Below, piece by piece: positions 54,217-63,669 of a stretch of 64,000 nucleotides of DNA. Below the pieces are notes generated by a model. That model saw only the letters and a list, made by a program, of their open reading frames with translations. It was not told the origin of the DNA and made no database searches. The stretch is from Truepera sp965215315 (GTDB lineage: Bacteria; Deinococcota; Deinococci; Deinococcales; Trueperaceae), in NCBI GenBank assembly GCA_965215315.1, contig CBDCDB010000008.1:2604001-2668000 (forward strand). The letters run 5' to 3'. The translations under genes and the position numbers were made by a program. Position 1 is the first letter of the stretch. Each line of letters begins with the position of its first letter.

Positions 54217-55761
54217 TCAAGGGAGCTGCTGATACGCGCCCAATGTTAAAAAAGGTGCGAACTCACCTAAAACGAGGGTGTCGAGCAGTGCGGCGGCGTC
54301 TTTGAGTTGAGGTGTAGCCTCGAGCTTACCTAGCTCTTCATCCTTGAGGGTGCGGTAGTGCGTTTCGGAGAAAGTTTCGCCGGACTCGAGCTTGGCCCCA
54401 TGCTTTAGCCACTGCCACAGCTGCGCCCTCGAGATTTCAGCCGTCGCCGCGTCTTCCATCAGGTTGAAAATCGCCACCGCGCCCGTGCCGGAAAGCCACG
54501 CGCTGAGGTATTGCAGCGCCACGCTGATATTGTTGCGTGCGCCCGCCTCGGTGACTGTACCACCGGGTACGGCGGCCTTGACAAGCGCGGCAGCGTCCGG
54601 CTGAACGTCGTCTCGTTGTCGGTCTGTTTGGTTCGGACGCTCGCCCAGCACCGCGCCGAATTCAGCTTGCGCGACGCTGATGAGGTCGGGGTGCGCGACC
54701 CAGGTGCCGTCGCAGCCCGCTTGCGCTTCGCGGCGTTTGTCGTCACGAACTTTTTCAAGCGCTTGCTCAGTGACAACCGGGTCGCGCCGATTAGGGATAA
54801 AGGCTGCCATCCCGCCCATCGCGTGTGCGCCGCGCCGATGGCAGGTTTTGATCAAAAGCTCGGTATAGGCGTGCATAAAGGGAACGCCCATCGTAATCTG
54901 CGCGCGGTCGGGGAGGAGTTTGTCGGGACGCTCCCGAAAAGTTTTGACGAACGAAAAGATATAGTCCCAGCGTCCGGCGTTAAGACCGGCGGCGTGATGA
55001 CGCAGTTCATACAGGATTTCGTCCATCTCCAAAGCGGCGGGGAGCGTTTCAATCAGAACAGTCGCGCGTACCGTGCCGACAGGAATCCCCAGATAGTTTT
55101 GCGAGAAGATGAAAACCTCGTTCCAGAAACGGGCTTCCAGGTGACTCTCGAGCTTCGGAATATAAAAGTATGGGCCGCTGCCGCGTGTGAGCAGTTCGTG
55201 CGCGTTGTGGAAAAAGTAGAGTCCAAAGTCGAACAAACTTCCTGACATCTGCGTGTCACCTAGCATGGCATGTTTTTCACTGAAGTGCAGACCACGTGGG
55301 CGCACGACTAAAGTTGCCGTTTGCTCGTTCAGGGCGTAGGTTTTGCCGCCGGTCTCGAGCCTCAAGGTCTTTCTCACCGCGTCGTAGAGGCTAACCTGTG
55401 CGCCGACGATATTTGCCCACGTCGGGGACAGCGAATCTTCGATGTCCGCCATAAAGACCTTGGCAGGCGAGTTGAGCGCGTTGACGATCATCTTTGCCTC
55501 GGCGGGGCCGGTAATCTCGACGCGGCGATCTTCAAGGTCAGCGGGAGCCGGAGCAACCTGCCAATCCCCGTTACGCACGTCTCTCGTTTCAGGTAAAAAT
55601 CCCGGCAATTCACCTGCGCTAAAGGCTTGTTGACGGTTTTTGCGCCGCGCCAGCAGGCTCTGCCGCTCGGTTTCAAACTTTTCATGAAGGGCGCTGAGAA
55701 ACGCTACCGCTTCGGCGTTCAGGATGTGAGCTGCGTCGTCGGGGTAATCGCTCAGGGTCAT
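54217..55761 (-). CDS. aceB: Malate synthase A
   Basis: This glyoxylate-shunt enzyme condenses glyoxylate and acetyl-CoA to malate. The signatures are FMADIEDSLSPTWANIVGAQVSLYDAV, VVRPRGLHF, GPYFYIPKLESHLEARFWNEVF, the Arg/Glu active-site strand VRATVLIETLPAALEMDEIL and, near the end, NISVALQYLSAWLSGTGAVAI. About 514 aa. A GGAGG precedes the ATG. Isocitrate lyase is not in the window. Confidence 0.96.
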   Translation of the reverse strand: MTLSDYPDDAAHILNAEAVAFLSALHEKFETERQSLLARRKNRQQAFSAGELPGFLPETRDVRNGDWQVAPAPADLEDRRVEITGPAEAKMIVNALNSPAKVFMADIEDSLSPTWANIVGAQVSLYDAVRKTLRLETGGKTYALNEQTATLVVRPRGLHFSEKHAMLGDTQMSGSLFDFGLYFFHNAHELLTRGSGPYFYIPKLESHLEARFWNEVFIFSQNYLGIPVGTVRATVLIETLPAALEMDEILYELRHHAAGLNAGRWDYIFSFVKTFRERPDKLLPDRAQITMGVPFMHAYTELLIKTCHRRGAHAMGGMAAFIPNRRDPVVTEQALEKVRDDKRREAQAGCDGTWVAHPDLISVAQAEFGAVLGERPNQTDRQRDDVQPDAAALVKAAVPGGTVTEAGARNNISVALQYLSAWLSGTGAVAIFNLMEDAATAEISRAQLWQWLKHGAKLESGETFSETHYRTLKDEELGKLEATPQLKDAAALLDTLVLGEFAPFLTLGAYQQLP

Positions 55762-55897
55762 CAAAGATGCCTCCGGGTTCAGGTTTGGTCAGCTAAAGGT
55801 GCGTCTCGAGGGGCTAAAAAGCCGACACTACTGCAGCAGGCGCGGCGGGGCAGGTTTGAGGGATTTATAGATACCTCGATCTACCTACCAAACACCG

Positions 55898-56398
55898 TTA
55901 GGCGTTGACCTTCAAGTAGCTGTCAAAGTAGATACGGTGGCAGGTGTAGCCGCCCGGATTTTTGACGAGATAGTCCTGATGGTAGCCTTCAGCGGGCCAG
56001 AACTGGGTGAGGGGCTCCAAGGTCGTCACTACACGGTCGCGCCAGCGTCCTGAGTCGTTGACGATCTCAATCATCTCTTCAGCCGTTTTCTTCTCCGCTT
56101 CGTCTTTGTAAAAAATCGCCGAGCGGTAAGATGTGCCCCGGTCGTTGCCCTGACGGTTCAGCGTCGTTGGGTTGTGAACCTGAAAGAAAAAGTCGAGGAT
56201 ACGCTTAACGCTCGTTTTCTCGGAATCGTAGGTGATTTGCAGCGCTTCGGCGTGACCGGGGTGATTTTGATAGGTGGGATGATCGTTTTCTCCGCCAGTA
56301 TAACCGACTTCGGTATCTAGGACGCCGGGTTGGGCCCGGACTAAATCTTCCAGACCCCAAAAACAGCCTCCTGCTAAAACGGTGGTTTCTTGCGCCAT
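55898..56398 (-). CDS. msrA: Peptide methionine sulfoxide reductase A
   Basis: It repairs methionine sulfoxide in proteins. The catalytic motif is VLAGGCFWGLEDLV (Cys of GCFW), followed by VGYTGGENDHPTYQNHPGHAEA and a C-terminal EGYHQDYLVKNPGGYTCHRI with a resolving Cys. The protein has 166 aa with AAAGGAG upstream. It is a single gene. Confidence 0.97.
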   Translation of the reverse strand: MAQETTVLAGGCFWGLEDLVRAQPGVLDTEVGYTGGENDHPTYQNHPGHAEALQITYDSEKTSVKRILDFFFQVHNPTTLNRQGNDRGTSYRSAIFYKDEAEKKTAEEMIEIVNDSGRWRDRVVTTLEPLTQFWPAEGYHQDYLVKNPGGYTCHRIYFDSYLKVNA

Positions 56399-56550
56399 AA
56401 AAAGCTCCTTTACGATCTGAGTTTACTCGCTCAGCTGTCCTGCAGGGGCGTCGGGGTTGACAGCTGAGCCGAAGGTTGGTGCGGGACTCGAGTTCCCTCA
56501 CCTACGCCCCATTGTGTCAAAATTAGGCCACAGGTCGCCTCAAAGGTCGT

Positions 56551-58950
56551 TTAACTGTCTTTTCGGGAGTGAGTAAGCCCCTCAACTTGGTCGCGCCCCA
56601 ACCCAACCCGTTTGCTGAACGCCGCCACCGGGCGCGGCAGCCACCAGTTCCAGCGCCCCGCTAGCATCATCACCGAGGGCACCAGCACAAGCCGAACGAG
56701 CGTCGCGTCAAGCAAAATAGCGACCGTCAACCCGAGCGAGAGCGTTTTGATCAGTACCACATGCGAAAACATAAACACCGCGAAAACCACGCCCATAATG
56801 AGCGCCGCGCTGGTAATCACGCCGCCGGTTGCGCCGACGGCGGCGACTACGGCGTCGCGGTCGGATTCGCCGCGCTCATGATGTTCGACGATTCTCGAGA
56901 CCAAAAAGACCTCGTAATCCATACTGAGACCGAAGACGATGGCGAAGATGAAAATCGGTACGCTCGTCTCAACAAAGCCGAGGCCGCCGGGAAGCCCCAA
57001 AAGCCCCGCGCCCCAACCGCGCTGAAACACGAGCGTGATCACGCCGAACGCCGCGCCGACGGTCAGGGTGTTAAGCAAGATGCTCTTAAGCGGAATCAGC
57101 ACCGAGCGAAACGCGAGACCTAGCAAAACGAACGTAGCGAGGTAAACCAAGCCGACCGCGACCGGGAAAGAGCGGTAGAGAACGTCCGCCCATTCGCGTT
57201 CGATGACCGGGCTGCCGCCGACCTCCGCAGAGAGTCCTTCGGTTCGGGCGAGGGTGCGTAAGTCGGCCTCGAGCCTCCCCGCAGCTGCGGGTGTAAGTTT
57301 AGCGTCTGGAAAAACGCGTAGCAGGGCGTAACGACCGCTGCGGCTGACGGTCGCCTGGGCCAGCGTCGCCAAAGGACTCGCCGCCGCCGTTTCCGGGGTC
57401 GCATAGTACGAGCTGACGAACAAAGACGGCAGACCTCCGGCGGTCGTCGGGGTGAGCGTTTGCGCGACGCCCGCCAGTTGAGACGCTTCGCGGGAAAAGC
57501 TCGAGACCGCCCGTACCGAAGTGGGATGATAAAATCCGCGCTTCCCGAAGTCCACGAGCACGTCGTAAGAACGGAGCAAGCTGCCGAGGCCGAGGTCTTC
57601 TAGCACCTCTTGCGCCTGCCGCGTACTCGTCTCTTGGGTCAGGCCGCGCACACCTGAAAAGGCGACCTGCATCCCGGTCGTGGGCAGGGTCAAGAGGAGC
57701 AGCACCGACGTCCCGACAATCGTCCATAGCAGAGGCCGCCTAGTTATGGCCCGTGCCCGCGCCTGCCAGAAACCGCGGCTCCGGCTGCCCGGTGCCTGCC
57801 GTGACAAACTAACCCAGTTGACGCGTGCGCCGAGCAGCGTAAAGGCGGCGGGCAGCGCGGTCAGCGAGACCAGCACGCTAAAACTCATGACGATCACGCT
57901 GGCGATACCCATCGACTGCACGAACGCAAGTGGCGGGACGAGCAGCGCCATGAGCGCGATCAGCACCGTAAAACCGCTGAAGGTCACGGCTCTACCCGCA
58001 GACAGAACCGTGTTTTGCGCGGCCTGCGCCGGACTCGCGCAGCGGGGCAGCTCTTCGCGGAAGCGGTTGACCATCAGGAGCGCGTAATCGATACCGGTAG
58101 CGAGGCCCAGCATGGTAATAACGATCTGGGCAAAGGACGCAAAAGTAAAAAACTGACCGAGCAAAAAAAGTACGGCGAGCGACAGCGTAATCGACAAGAT
58201 CGCCACGACGAGCGGCAGGGCGGCGGCGACAAGTGCGCCGAACGCGACGCTCAACACGAGCAGGCTGAGGGGCAAGCCGAACAGTTCGGCGCGCAGGGAG
58301 TCTCGAGCGCTGATGGCGTTGATTTCCTGATCGACCGGGATGCTGCCGGTGAGAAGTAGCTCGAGCCCCGGCGCGTCGTAACCTGTGATCATTTCACGGA
58401 TGCGCTCCGTTGCCCGTTCGACGTCCGCTTTGGTTTGTCCCGCCAGCGTGATAAGCGCGGCACTCTGAGCGCTCCGAGAGGGCTCCGGTAGCGGTAGCGG
58501 ACTTCCTGAGGTGTTGTCGATCACGCTTTCAACCAGCGGAGACGTGCGAAGTTCGGCCAGTAACGCCGTAAAACGCTCCGTATTTGAACGCTGAGTACCT
58601 AAACGCTCGGTACCTAAACGCTCGGTACTTGTCCGCGTACCGGCTCCCTGCGCGTCGCTTTGCGCTGGAGTTCCCTGTGAAGTTTCCTGCGTACGGGCTC
58701 GAGCGGCCCTATCAGCCTCGTCTACGGCCTTGGCGACGAGGACGAGCTGATAGTTGTTGTTACCGGGAAACTCACGCAGAAGTGTGCGCCGGACGCCTTG
58801 CGCTTCGCTGTTGGGGGCGACGCCTGATTCAGTCGTCAACACCTCTTCGGCGCGTCCGGCAAGCGGCAAGGCGACGAGTAGCAGAAGTCCCCAAAACGCC
58901 AGCACACGGCGTGGGTAGCGCGTACTCAGGCGACCTAAAATTTTAAGCAT
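56551..58950 (-). CDS. MMPL-family RND-type exporter
   Basis: The 799-aa protein has 12 predicted helices in two halves of six, each with a large outer loop. Conserved intramembrane proton-relay regions are MLGLATGIDYALLMVNRFREEL and IVFGLSMDYEVFLVSRIVE. The N-terminal helix carries LAFWGLLLLVALPLAG. MMPL proteins export lipids or hydrophobic drugs; the substrate is unknown. The first outer loop has a run of TER/LGTE-like repeats encoded by 15-bp tandem DNA repeats. The start ATG follows AAAATTT and lacks a clear ribosome binding site. Confidence 0.9.
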   Translation of the reverse strand: MLKILGRLSTRYPRRVLAFWGLLLLVALPLAGRAEEVLTTESGVAPNSEAQGVRRTLLREFPGNNNYQLVLVAKAVDEADRAARARTQETSQGTPAQSDAQGAGTRTSTERLGTERLGTQRSNTERFTALLAELRTSPLVESVIDNTSGSPLPLPEPSRSAQSAALITLAGQTKADVERATERIREMITGYDAPGLELLLTGSIPVDQEINAISARDSLRAELFGLPLSLLVLSVAFGALVAAALPLVVAILSITLSLAVLFLLGQFFTFASFAQIVITMLGLATGIDYALLMVNRFREELPRCASPAQAAQNTVLSAGRAVTFSGFTVLIALMALLVPPLAFVQSMGIASVIVMSFSVLVSLTALPAAFTLLGARVNWVSLSRQAPGSRSRGFWQARARAITRRPLLWTIVGTSVLLLLTLPTTGMQVAFSGVRGLTQETSTRQAQEVLEDLGLGSLLRSYDVLVDFGKRGFYHPTSVRAVSSFSREASQLAGVAQTLTPTTAGGLPSLFVSSYYATPETAAASPLATLAQATVSRSGRYALLRVFPDAKLTPAAAGRLEADLRTLARTEGLSAEVGGSPVIEREWADVLYRSFPVAVGLVYLATFVLLGLAFRSVLIPLKSILLNTLTVGAAFGVITLVFQRGWGAGLLGLPGGLGFVETSVPIFIFAIVFGLSMDYEVFLVSRIVEHHERGESDRDAVVAAVGATGGVITSAALIMGVVFAVFMFSHVVLIKTLSLGLTVAILLDATLVRLVLVPSVMMLAGRWNWWLPRPVAAFSKRVGLGRDQVEGLTHSRKDS
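58581..58640 (-). repeat. 15-bp tandem repeats in the MMPL gene
   Basis: TACCTAAACGCTCGG occurs twice exactly (58596-58625), with degenerate copies on both sides. Since 15 is divisible by three, the repeats add five residues each (LGTER-type) to an outer loop and can change length without a frameshift. Confidence 0.75.
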
Positions 58951-58962
58951 AAGTTTTAGGCA

Positions 58963-59142
58963 TCAGCAGGTCTCAGGTGTTTTGGTCTCAGTTAGTATAG
59001 GCGTCAGTATAGGCAAGCCCTCAAACGGTGCGCCGTACGGAACAAACGTCACATCATCGTAATAGTACGGACTGTAAGCAGCCTCAGCGAGACGGCTAGG
59101 GCGTCCAGAGCCTGTAATAGTAGGGGAGAGCGAAACGTACAT
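58963..59142 (-). CDS. Small hypothetical protein, 59 aa, Tyr/Pro-rich with C-terminal Cys
   Basis: ATG 59142 (AAAGGAA just upstream) gives MYVSLSPTITGSGRPSRLAE, then a middle SPYYYDDVTFVPYGAPFEGL, ending TPETC. It has no membrane segment or signal peptide. It lies between the ABC ATPase gene and the MMPL gene, same strand, in an otherwise empty 300-nt gap. It could be a small peptide gene, but I have no family to support it. Confidence 0.38.
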   Translation of the reverse strand: MYVSLSPTITGSGRPSRLAEAAYSPYYYDDVTFVPYGAPFEGLPILTPILTETKTPETC

Positions 59143-59254
59143 GGTTCCTTTGTTACGTGCACAGTACAGACAATAACAGTACAGGCGAAAAAGCGACGCT
59201 GCGGCGCGGCTGAAAGGTGGTATTAAAGACCGAGCCGGCGTGTCAAAAACATAA

Positions 59255-60091
59255 TCATACGCCGACAAACTGCTCAATCGTAGCCCTCGCCTCACCGCCT
59301 GCGGTCATGGTCTCACCGACGAGCTGACCGTCGCGTAAAAAGACGATGCGGTCGGCGTAGAGCGCCGCTTTAGGGTCGTGTGTGACCATCACGACCGTCC
59401 AGCCTTCGTCCCGCACACCCCGCTGAAACAGTTCCAAAACCTCTTCACCGGTACGCGAGTCGAGGTTGCCGGTCGGTTCGTCGGCTAAAATCACGACCGG
59501 ATCGTTGATGAGCGCCCGCGCCAGCGCGACCCGCTGCTGCTGACCCCCTGAAAGTTGGGCGGGACGGTGCGACAAGCGGCTTTCGATACCTAACGCGGCG
59601 GCGAGGCGGGCAAGGGTTGCTTGGGCTTCGGCGCGGCGTCCAGCAACTTCGGCGGGCAAGAGGATGTTTTCGCGGGCGCTCAGGTTGGGGATCAGCTCAA
59701 AACCCTGAAACACAAACCCCAGCTTGTCGCGCCGGAGCGCGGTCAGGTCATCATCAGAAAGCTTGGCGGTCGCTTGTCCGGCAAGCTCGACGGAGCCTGC
59801 GTCGGCGCTGTCTAGGAGTCCTAACAGGTGTAGCAGGGTGGATTTACCACTGCCGGACGGCCCCATGACAGCGACGAACTGGCCTTGGGGGACGCTCAGC
59901 TCAAGCCCAGCGAGCGCGTCAACAGTCTCACCGCCGAGCCGGTAGCGTTTGCTCAAGCCTTTAGCGACGACTGCGGGAGGTCGGTCGGTCGTTTTTGCGG
60001 AGGTTTGGGCAGTCTCTTTTGGAGAGTTCTGCGGCGTAGTTTCCAGAGTAGTTTCCAGGGTGGTTGGTAGGGTTTCCAAAAGGTTCTCCAT
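59255..60091 (-). CDS. ABC transporter ATP-binding protein (LolD/MacB-type)
   Basis: The 278-aa protein begins with a Thr-rich, low-complexity N-terminus of about 40 residues (LETTLETTP type). The ATPase domain then has Walker A FVAVMGPSGSGKSTLLHLL, a Q-loop VFQGFELIP, the signature LSGGQQQRVALARAL, Walker B VVILADEPTGNLD and the switch VMVTHD. It pairs with the FtsX-type permease: its ATG overlaps the permease stop. The pair would drive a mechanotransduction-type exporter or lipoprotein-release system. Confidence 0.94.
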   Translation of the reverse strand: MENLLETLPTTLETTLETTPQNSPKETAQTSAKTTDRPPAVVAKGLSKRYRLGGETVDALAGLELSVPQGQFVAVMGPSGSGKSTLLHLLGLLDSADAGSVELAGQATAKLSDDDLTALRRDKLGFVFQGFELIPNLSARENILLPAEVAGRRAEAQATLARLAAALGIESRLSHRPAQLSGGQQQRVALARALINDPVVILADEPTGNLDSRTGEEVLELFQRGVRDEGWTVVMVTHDPKAALYADRIVFLRDGQLVGETMTAGGEARATIEQFVGV

Positions 60092-62646
60092 TACTCGCCG
60101 CCTAAGGCGGTGACAGGCGACAGGCGGGCGGCGCGGCGGGCCGGAACGAGCGAAGCCAACAGCCCGACTAGCGGCGACGAAATCAGGGCGACCACGATAA
60201 GCCGCCACGGGTAGATGGGCGTGATGCGGTAGCCCGTCAGGGCGCTTGCACCCGTCGTAATGACTTGGGACAAAAGCAGGCCGGTTAGCACCCCGAGAAC
60301 GGTCCCAAGTGCGACAACGACGATACCCTCGGCAGTGACTAACCTGCGGACGCCGCGCCGCGTCAGACCCAGCGTGCGGAGGACTGCGACCTCGTGTTGG
60401 CGGCTCGAGAGGTTCATCCCCAGCGTATTGGCGACGCCTAACGCGGCAATAAAGATGGCGAGCAAGAGCAGTCCGTTCGTGGTCGTAAAGGTTTGCTGCG
60501 TCAAATCCAGAATACGGGCGCGGTAATTCTGATTGAGCGTGACGTCAAGGTAAAGCTTGGGAAACGCTGCGACAAGCGCGTTTCTCGCAGCCGCCGCGTC
60601 ACCACCAGGGGGCACCGTCATAACGAACAGGTCGGGCGTGCCGCCGCCGAACAGCTCGGCGTCTCCCAAACTGCCGACAAACGTTTCACCACCGCCCGTA
60701 AAGTCTACGACGACGCCGCCCACCTCGAAGTCTTTGTACCCGTCACTCGTCCGGAGCGTCGCCAGGTCGCCTTTAGACACGCCAAAGCGGTCACGGATGG
60801 TATTGGCGGCGAGCACCTCACCGCCAGCTTTAAGGGTGTTGTAGGCGTCTTCAGCGTCGCCCTGACCAGGAACAAACTGAAACCGCCCGAAGCCGGTCTC
60901 GGGATTAAAGCGCTCCGGATCGACGAGCAGCAGCACGACGCTGCGGCCCCGTGGCACGCTCTCCGGGGTAAAGCGGACGATGCGGAGTCCAACGCCGCTC
61001 ACTTCGTCAATTTCGGGAACTTTCTCTTTGATCTGCTCGGCAAAGTCTGCGGGGAAACTGACCGGCGCGGTAACGAACATGTCGCCGACGACCGTGGTAT
61101 CGACCCAGCTCGAGATTGAGCGGTTGATCCCTGCAACCATCGCGCCGACGCCAATAGTCAGGCCCATCCCGACGACGACCGCGCCGACCGCGACGCCGTT
61201 CCGCGAGGCGTTGCGGAGGGAGAAGCTCGAGCCCAACCGTCCGGCGAGTCCGAACATCCGTTCTAAAACGGGCGTCAACACTTTGAGCGTCGGTTTGAGC
61301 AGGGTTGGGGTGGCGAGGCTGAAACCGGTAAACAGTAAACCCATCGAGAGCGCCGCACCAAAGAGCGCCGTAGACCCCTGCCACGGCGCGAGCGAGGCCG
61401 CAACGCCAGCCGCGAGGAGCAGAAAGCCCCAAAGCGGTGCGGCGCGTACCGCCGGGTCGCTGACAGCCCTGGCCGCCGCCAAAGGGTGCGTGCGCGAGGC
61501 GTTCCGGGCCGGTAAGTAACCTGCAAGCAGTGAAATCACGACTCCGACGAAGCTGGCAAGCAGCACGCTCCGAACCGGTACGACGAGTGTCCGGAACTCA
61601 AACCCAAGGGCCACCGCATTCAGATACGTGATTGCTGCCGACAAGCCGACGCCTAAAAGCAGGCCGAAAATGATACCCAAAACGCTGACGAGGAGCGCCT
61701 CTAAGAGCGCTAAGCGCTGCACCTGCCCGCGCGTCAAGCAAACCGTCCGGAGTAGCGCAAACTCCCGTTGCCGCTCCAGAACGCTCGCCGCAAAGGTGTT
61801 GTACGCCATAAACCCGCCGAGCGCAATCAGCGTGGCGGCCAAAATCTGCAAACCCGACTGCAGCGTATCGACGACGCCGGTCGCCAGGTTGCCGCTGCCT
61901 GCGGGCAGCGTGGCGGTGTAATCATCCCCTAATTTGTTCTGGAGCGCCGCCTGCACCGACTCACTCTGGCCTTGTTCGGTTAAGACCTCTAAAAACGACG
62001 CCCGCCCGTCCAGTCTGAGTGCGGCTTGCAAATCTGCAAGCGCCGCAATGCCGACGCGCCCACCGTTGGTGGTGGCATAACCCAGGCCGTCGTCTAACAG
62101 GCCGGTTAAGGTAAACGGCAGGTCGCCGAACTGCGAAGCGAAGACGACCTCATCACCGACACTAAAGCCGCGGCTGCGGGCAAACCCTTCGGCGAGGGTT
62201 ACACCGTTTGACCCTGCTTGAGGCCATTTTCCTTCGACCAGCTGACTCGGCAGGTCGTCAGGAACGCTCGTCACGCGGCCTGAGAGCTGAAAGCCTGAAT
62301 CGACGCCGGGAATCACCGAATCGCTGACGTCACCGATGTCGCGTACCGGTTCGGCGCGGGTACTTAAAACCGGGTAGACCGTCCGGACGCCGGAGGTTGT
62401 CTCTACAGCTTCTAAAATGTCATCGATGCTAAAAACGGCGCGCCCTTCTGCTCCGGGAGTGACGAGCAGGTCGGCTTTTCCGGCAGCAGCCTCGAGCGCA
62501 CTCTTAACGTTCGCCTCGACGTTATCGCCAATCGAAAGCGTCGCTAAAACAGCGGCAATACCCAGCGCAACACCCAAGACGGTAGCGAAGGTACGACTTT
62601 TGTAACGGAACAGGTTTCGGCGCGCGAGGCGCAGCAGTACAGGCAT
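60091..62646 (-). CDS. ABC transporter permease, FtsX/MacB-type, duplicated
   Basis: The 851-aa protein has an N-terminal helix (FATVLGVALGIAAVLATLSIG), a large extracytoplasmic domain, and two FtsX membrane blocks. One starts at LQILAATLIALGGFMAYNTFAA and the other, C-terminal, at GLLLLAIFIAALGVANTLGMNL with the VAVLRTLGLTRRGVRRLV coupling loop. The internal duplication resembles DUF214-type permeases. TAGACT lies 9 nt upstream of the ATG. The cargo is unknown. Confidence 0.92.
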   Translation of the reverse strand: MPVLLRLARRNLFRYKSRTFATVLGVALGIAAVLATLSIGDNVEANVKSALEAAAGKADLLVTPGAEGRAVFSIDDILEAVETTSGVRTVYPVLSTRAEPVRDIGDVSDSVIPGVDSGFQLSGRVTSVPDDLPSQLVEGKWPQAGSNGVTLAEGFARSRGFSVGDEVVFASQFGDLPFTLTGLLDDGLGYATTNGGRVGIAALADLQAALRLDGRASFLEVLTEQGQSESVQAALQNKLGDDYTATLPAGSGNLATGVVDTLQSGLQILAATLIALGGFMAYNTFAASVLERQREFALLRTVCLTRGQVQRLALLEALLVSVLGIIFGLLLGVGLSAAITYLNAVALGFEFRTLVVPVRSVLLASFVGVVISLLAGYLPARNASRTHPLAAARAVSDPAVRAAPLWGFLLLAAGVAASLAPWQGSTALFGAALSMGLLFTGFSLATPTLLKPTLKVLTPVLERMFGLAGRLGSSFSLRNASRNGVAVGAVVVGMGLTIGVGAMVAGINRSISSWVDTTVVGDMFVTAPVSFPADFAEQIKEKVPEIDEVSGVGLRIVRFTPESVPRGRSVVLLLVDPERFNPETGFGRFQFVPGQGDAEDAYNTLKAGGEVLAANTIRDRFGVSKGDLATLRTSDGYKDFEVGGVVVDFTGGGETFVGSLGDAELFGGGTPDLFVMTVPPGGDAAAARNALVAAFPKLYLDVTLNQNYRARILDLTQQTFTTTNGLLLLAIFIAALGVANTLGMNLSSRQHEVAVLRTLGLTRRGVRRLVTAEGIVVVALGTVLGVLTGLLLSQVITTGASALTGYRITPIYPWRLIVVALISSPLVGLLASLVPARRAARLSPVTALGGE

Positions 62647-62715
62647 ATCTGCACAAGTCTAACAGGGCAGACCCCGAAGGTACGTGACAATAACCTGAGA
62701 TGCTGTGTTGATTTG

Positions 62716-63669
62716 TCAAGCTTGAACTGAAGTTGGCTGGAAGGGTTTCCTGTGCGTAAGCACGCCAAAGATCATCCTTAGCAGTTTAGCCATACATGCT
62801 ACCACCGCCGCCTTTTTATGTTTACCATGCCTCACCAGACGTTCAAAGAAGTCCTTAACGACAGGATTAAAACGAATAGCTGCGAGGCACGGCATGTACA
62901 AGATATGCCGCAAGTAGGCAGAACCTAAGCGTGAGATATGGCTTGGTTGAGCCACGCTCGTACCGGAGGTAAACTGGGTAGGTGTCAGCCCAACAAAGGC
63001 GACTAGCTTGCGTGCTGTAGCAAACCGCGCTACCGAGCCTAACTCTGCCAGGAGCAGACACGCAGTCCGAATCCCAATCCCAGGAATGCTCGTCAACAAC
63101 AAGAGTTCGTGCTCGTTCGAACGCTTCGTCTCCAGCTCGAGCTCATTCTCCAGGGCTTGCTTTTCTACTGCTAGTGAGGCCATGCGCCGCTTCAGGGAAG
63201 TCACCACCTCGGGATGAACCTGACCATGTTCGGCTGCCTCGAGCCGGTTCTTGAGTCGCGTCAGGTCCTTCGCTAGCGCCTGAATTTCCCGAGCGAGCGA
63301 TTGCCGTAGCGGACTCACGGCGAGGGTGGGAGCAGGTTGCCGCTCTTTGACGTAAACCGCTAGCCACAAGGCGTCCGCTTTATCGGTTTTGTTACGGCGG
63401 TGCTGGCGCTTCATGAAATAGCTGACCTGGGCTGGATTAAGGATGCTCACGCTCACGTAAGTGCCTTGTAAGGTCGCAGCAAGACGCCGGTGGTAGGAGC
63501 CCGTTGCTTCCAGGGCCAGACGGCAGTTCGGAAAGAATTCGAGCCAAGTTAGCAGCTCACGATGGCCTTCTGGGGTGTTACCAAACTTTCCCCGATGGAT
63601 TTCACCGGTATCAAGGAGTGCAGCCACGTCCAGGCTGAGTTTGCTTACGTCGATGCCTACAAACGTCAT
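62716..63669 (-). CDS. IS110-family transposase (DEDD bridge recombinase)
   Basis: The 317-aa protein has an N-terminal RuvC-like DEDD domain: FVGIDVSKLSLDVAAL (first Asp), LALEATGSYHRRLA (Glu) and RRNKTDKADALWLAVYV (Asp pair). A coiled middle follows, then the C-terminal serine-containing domain LTSIPGIGIRTACLLLAELG with LVAFVGLTPTQFTSGTSV. The element's ends were not located. Related recombinases use a bridge RNA from the non-coding end upstream of the gene. Confidence 0.93.
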   Translation of the reverse strand: MTFVGIDVSKLSLDVAALLDTGEIHRGKFGNTPEGHRELLTWLEFFPNCRLALEATGSYHRRLAATLQGTYVSVSILNPAQVSYFMKRQHRRNKTDKADALWLAVYVKERQPAPTLAVSPLRQSLAREIQALAKDLTRLKNRLEAAEHGQVHPEVVTSLKRRMASLAVEKQALENELELETKRSNEHELLLLTSIPGIGIRTACLLLAELGSVARFATARKLVAFVGLTPTQFTSGTSVAQPSHISRLGSAYLRHILYMPCLAAIRFNPVVKDFFERLVRHGKHKKAAVVACMAKLLRMIFGVLTHRKPFQPTSVQA

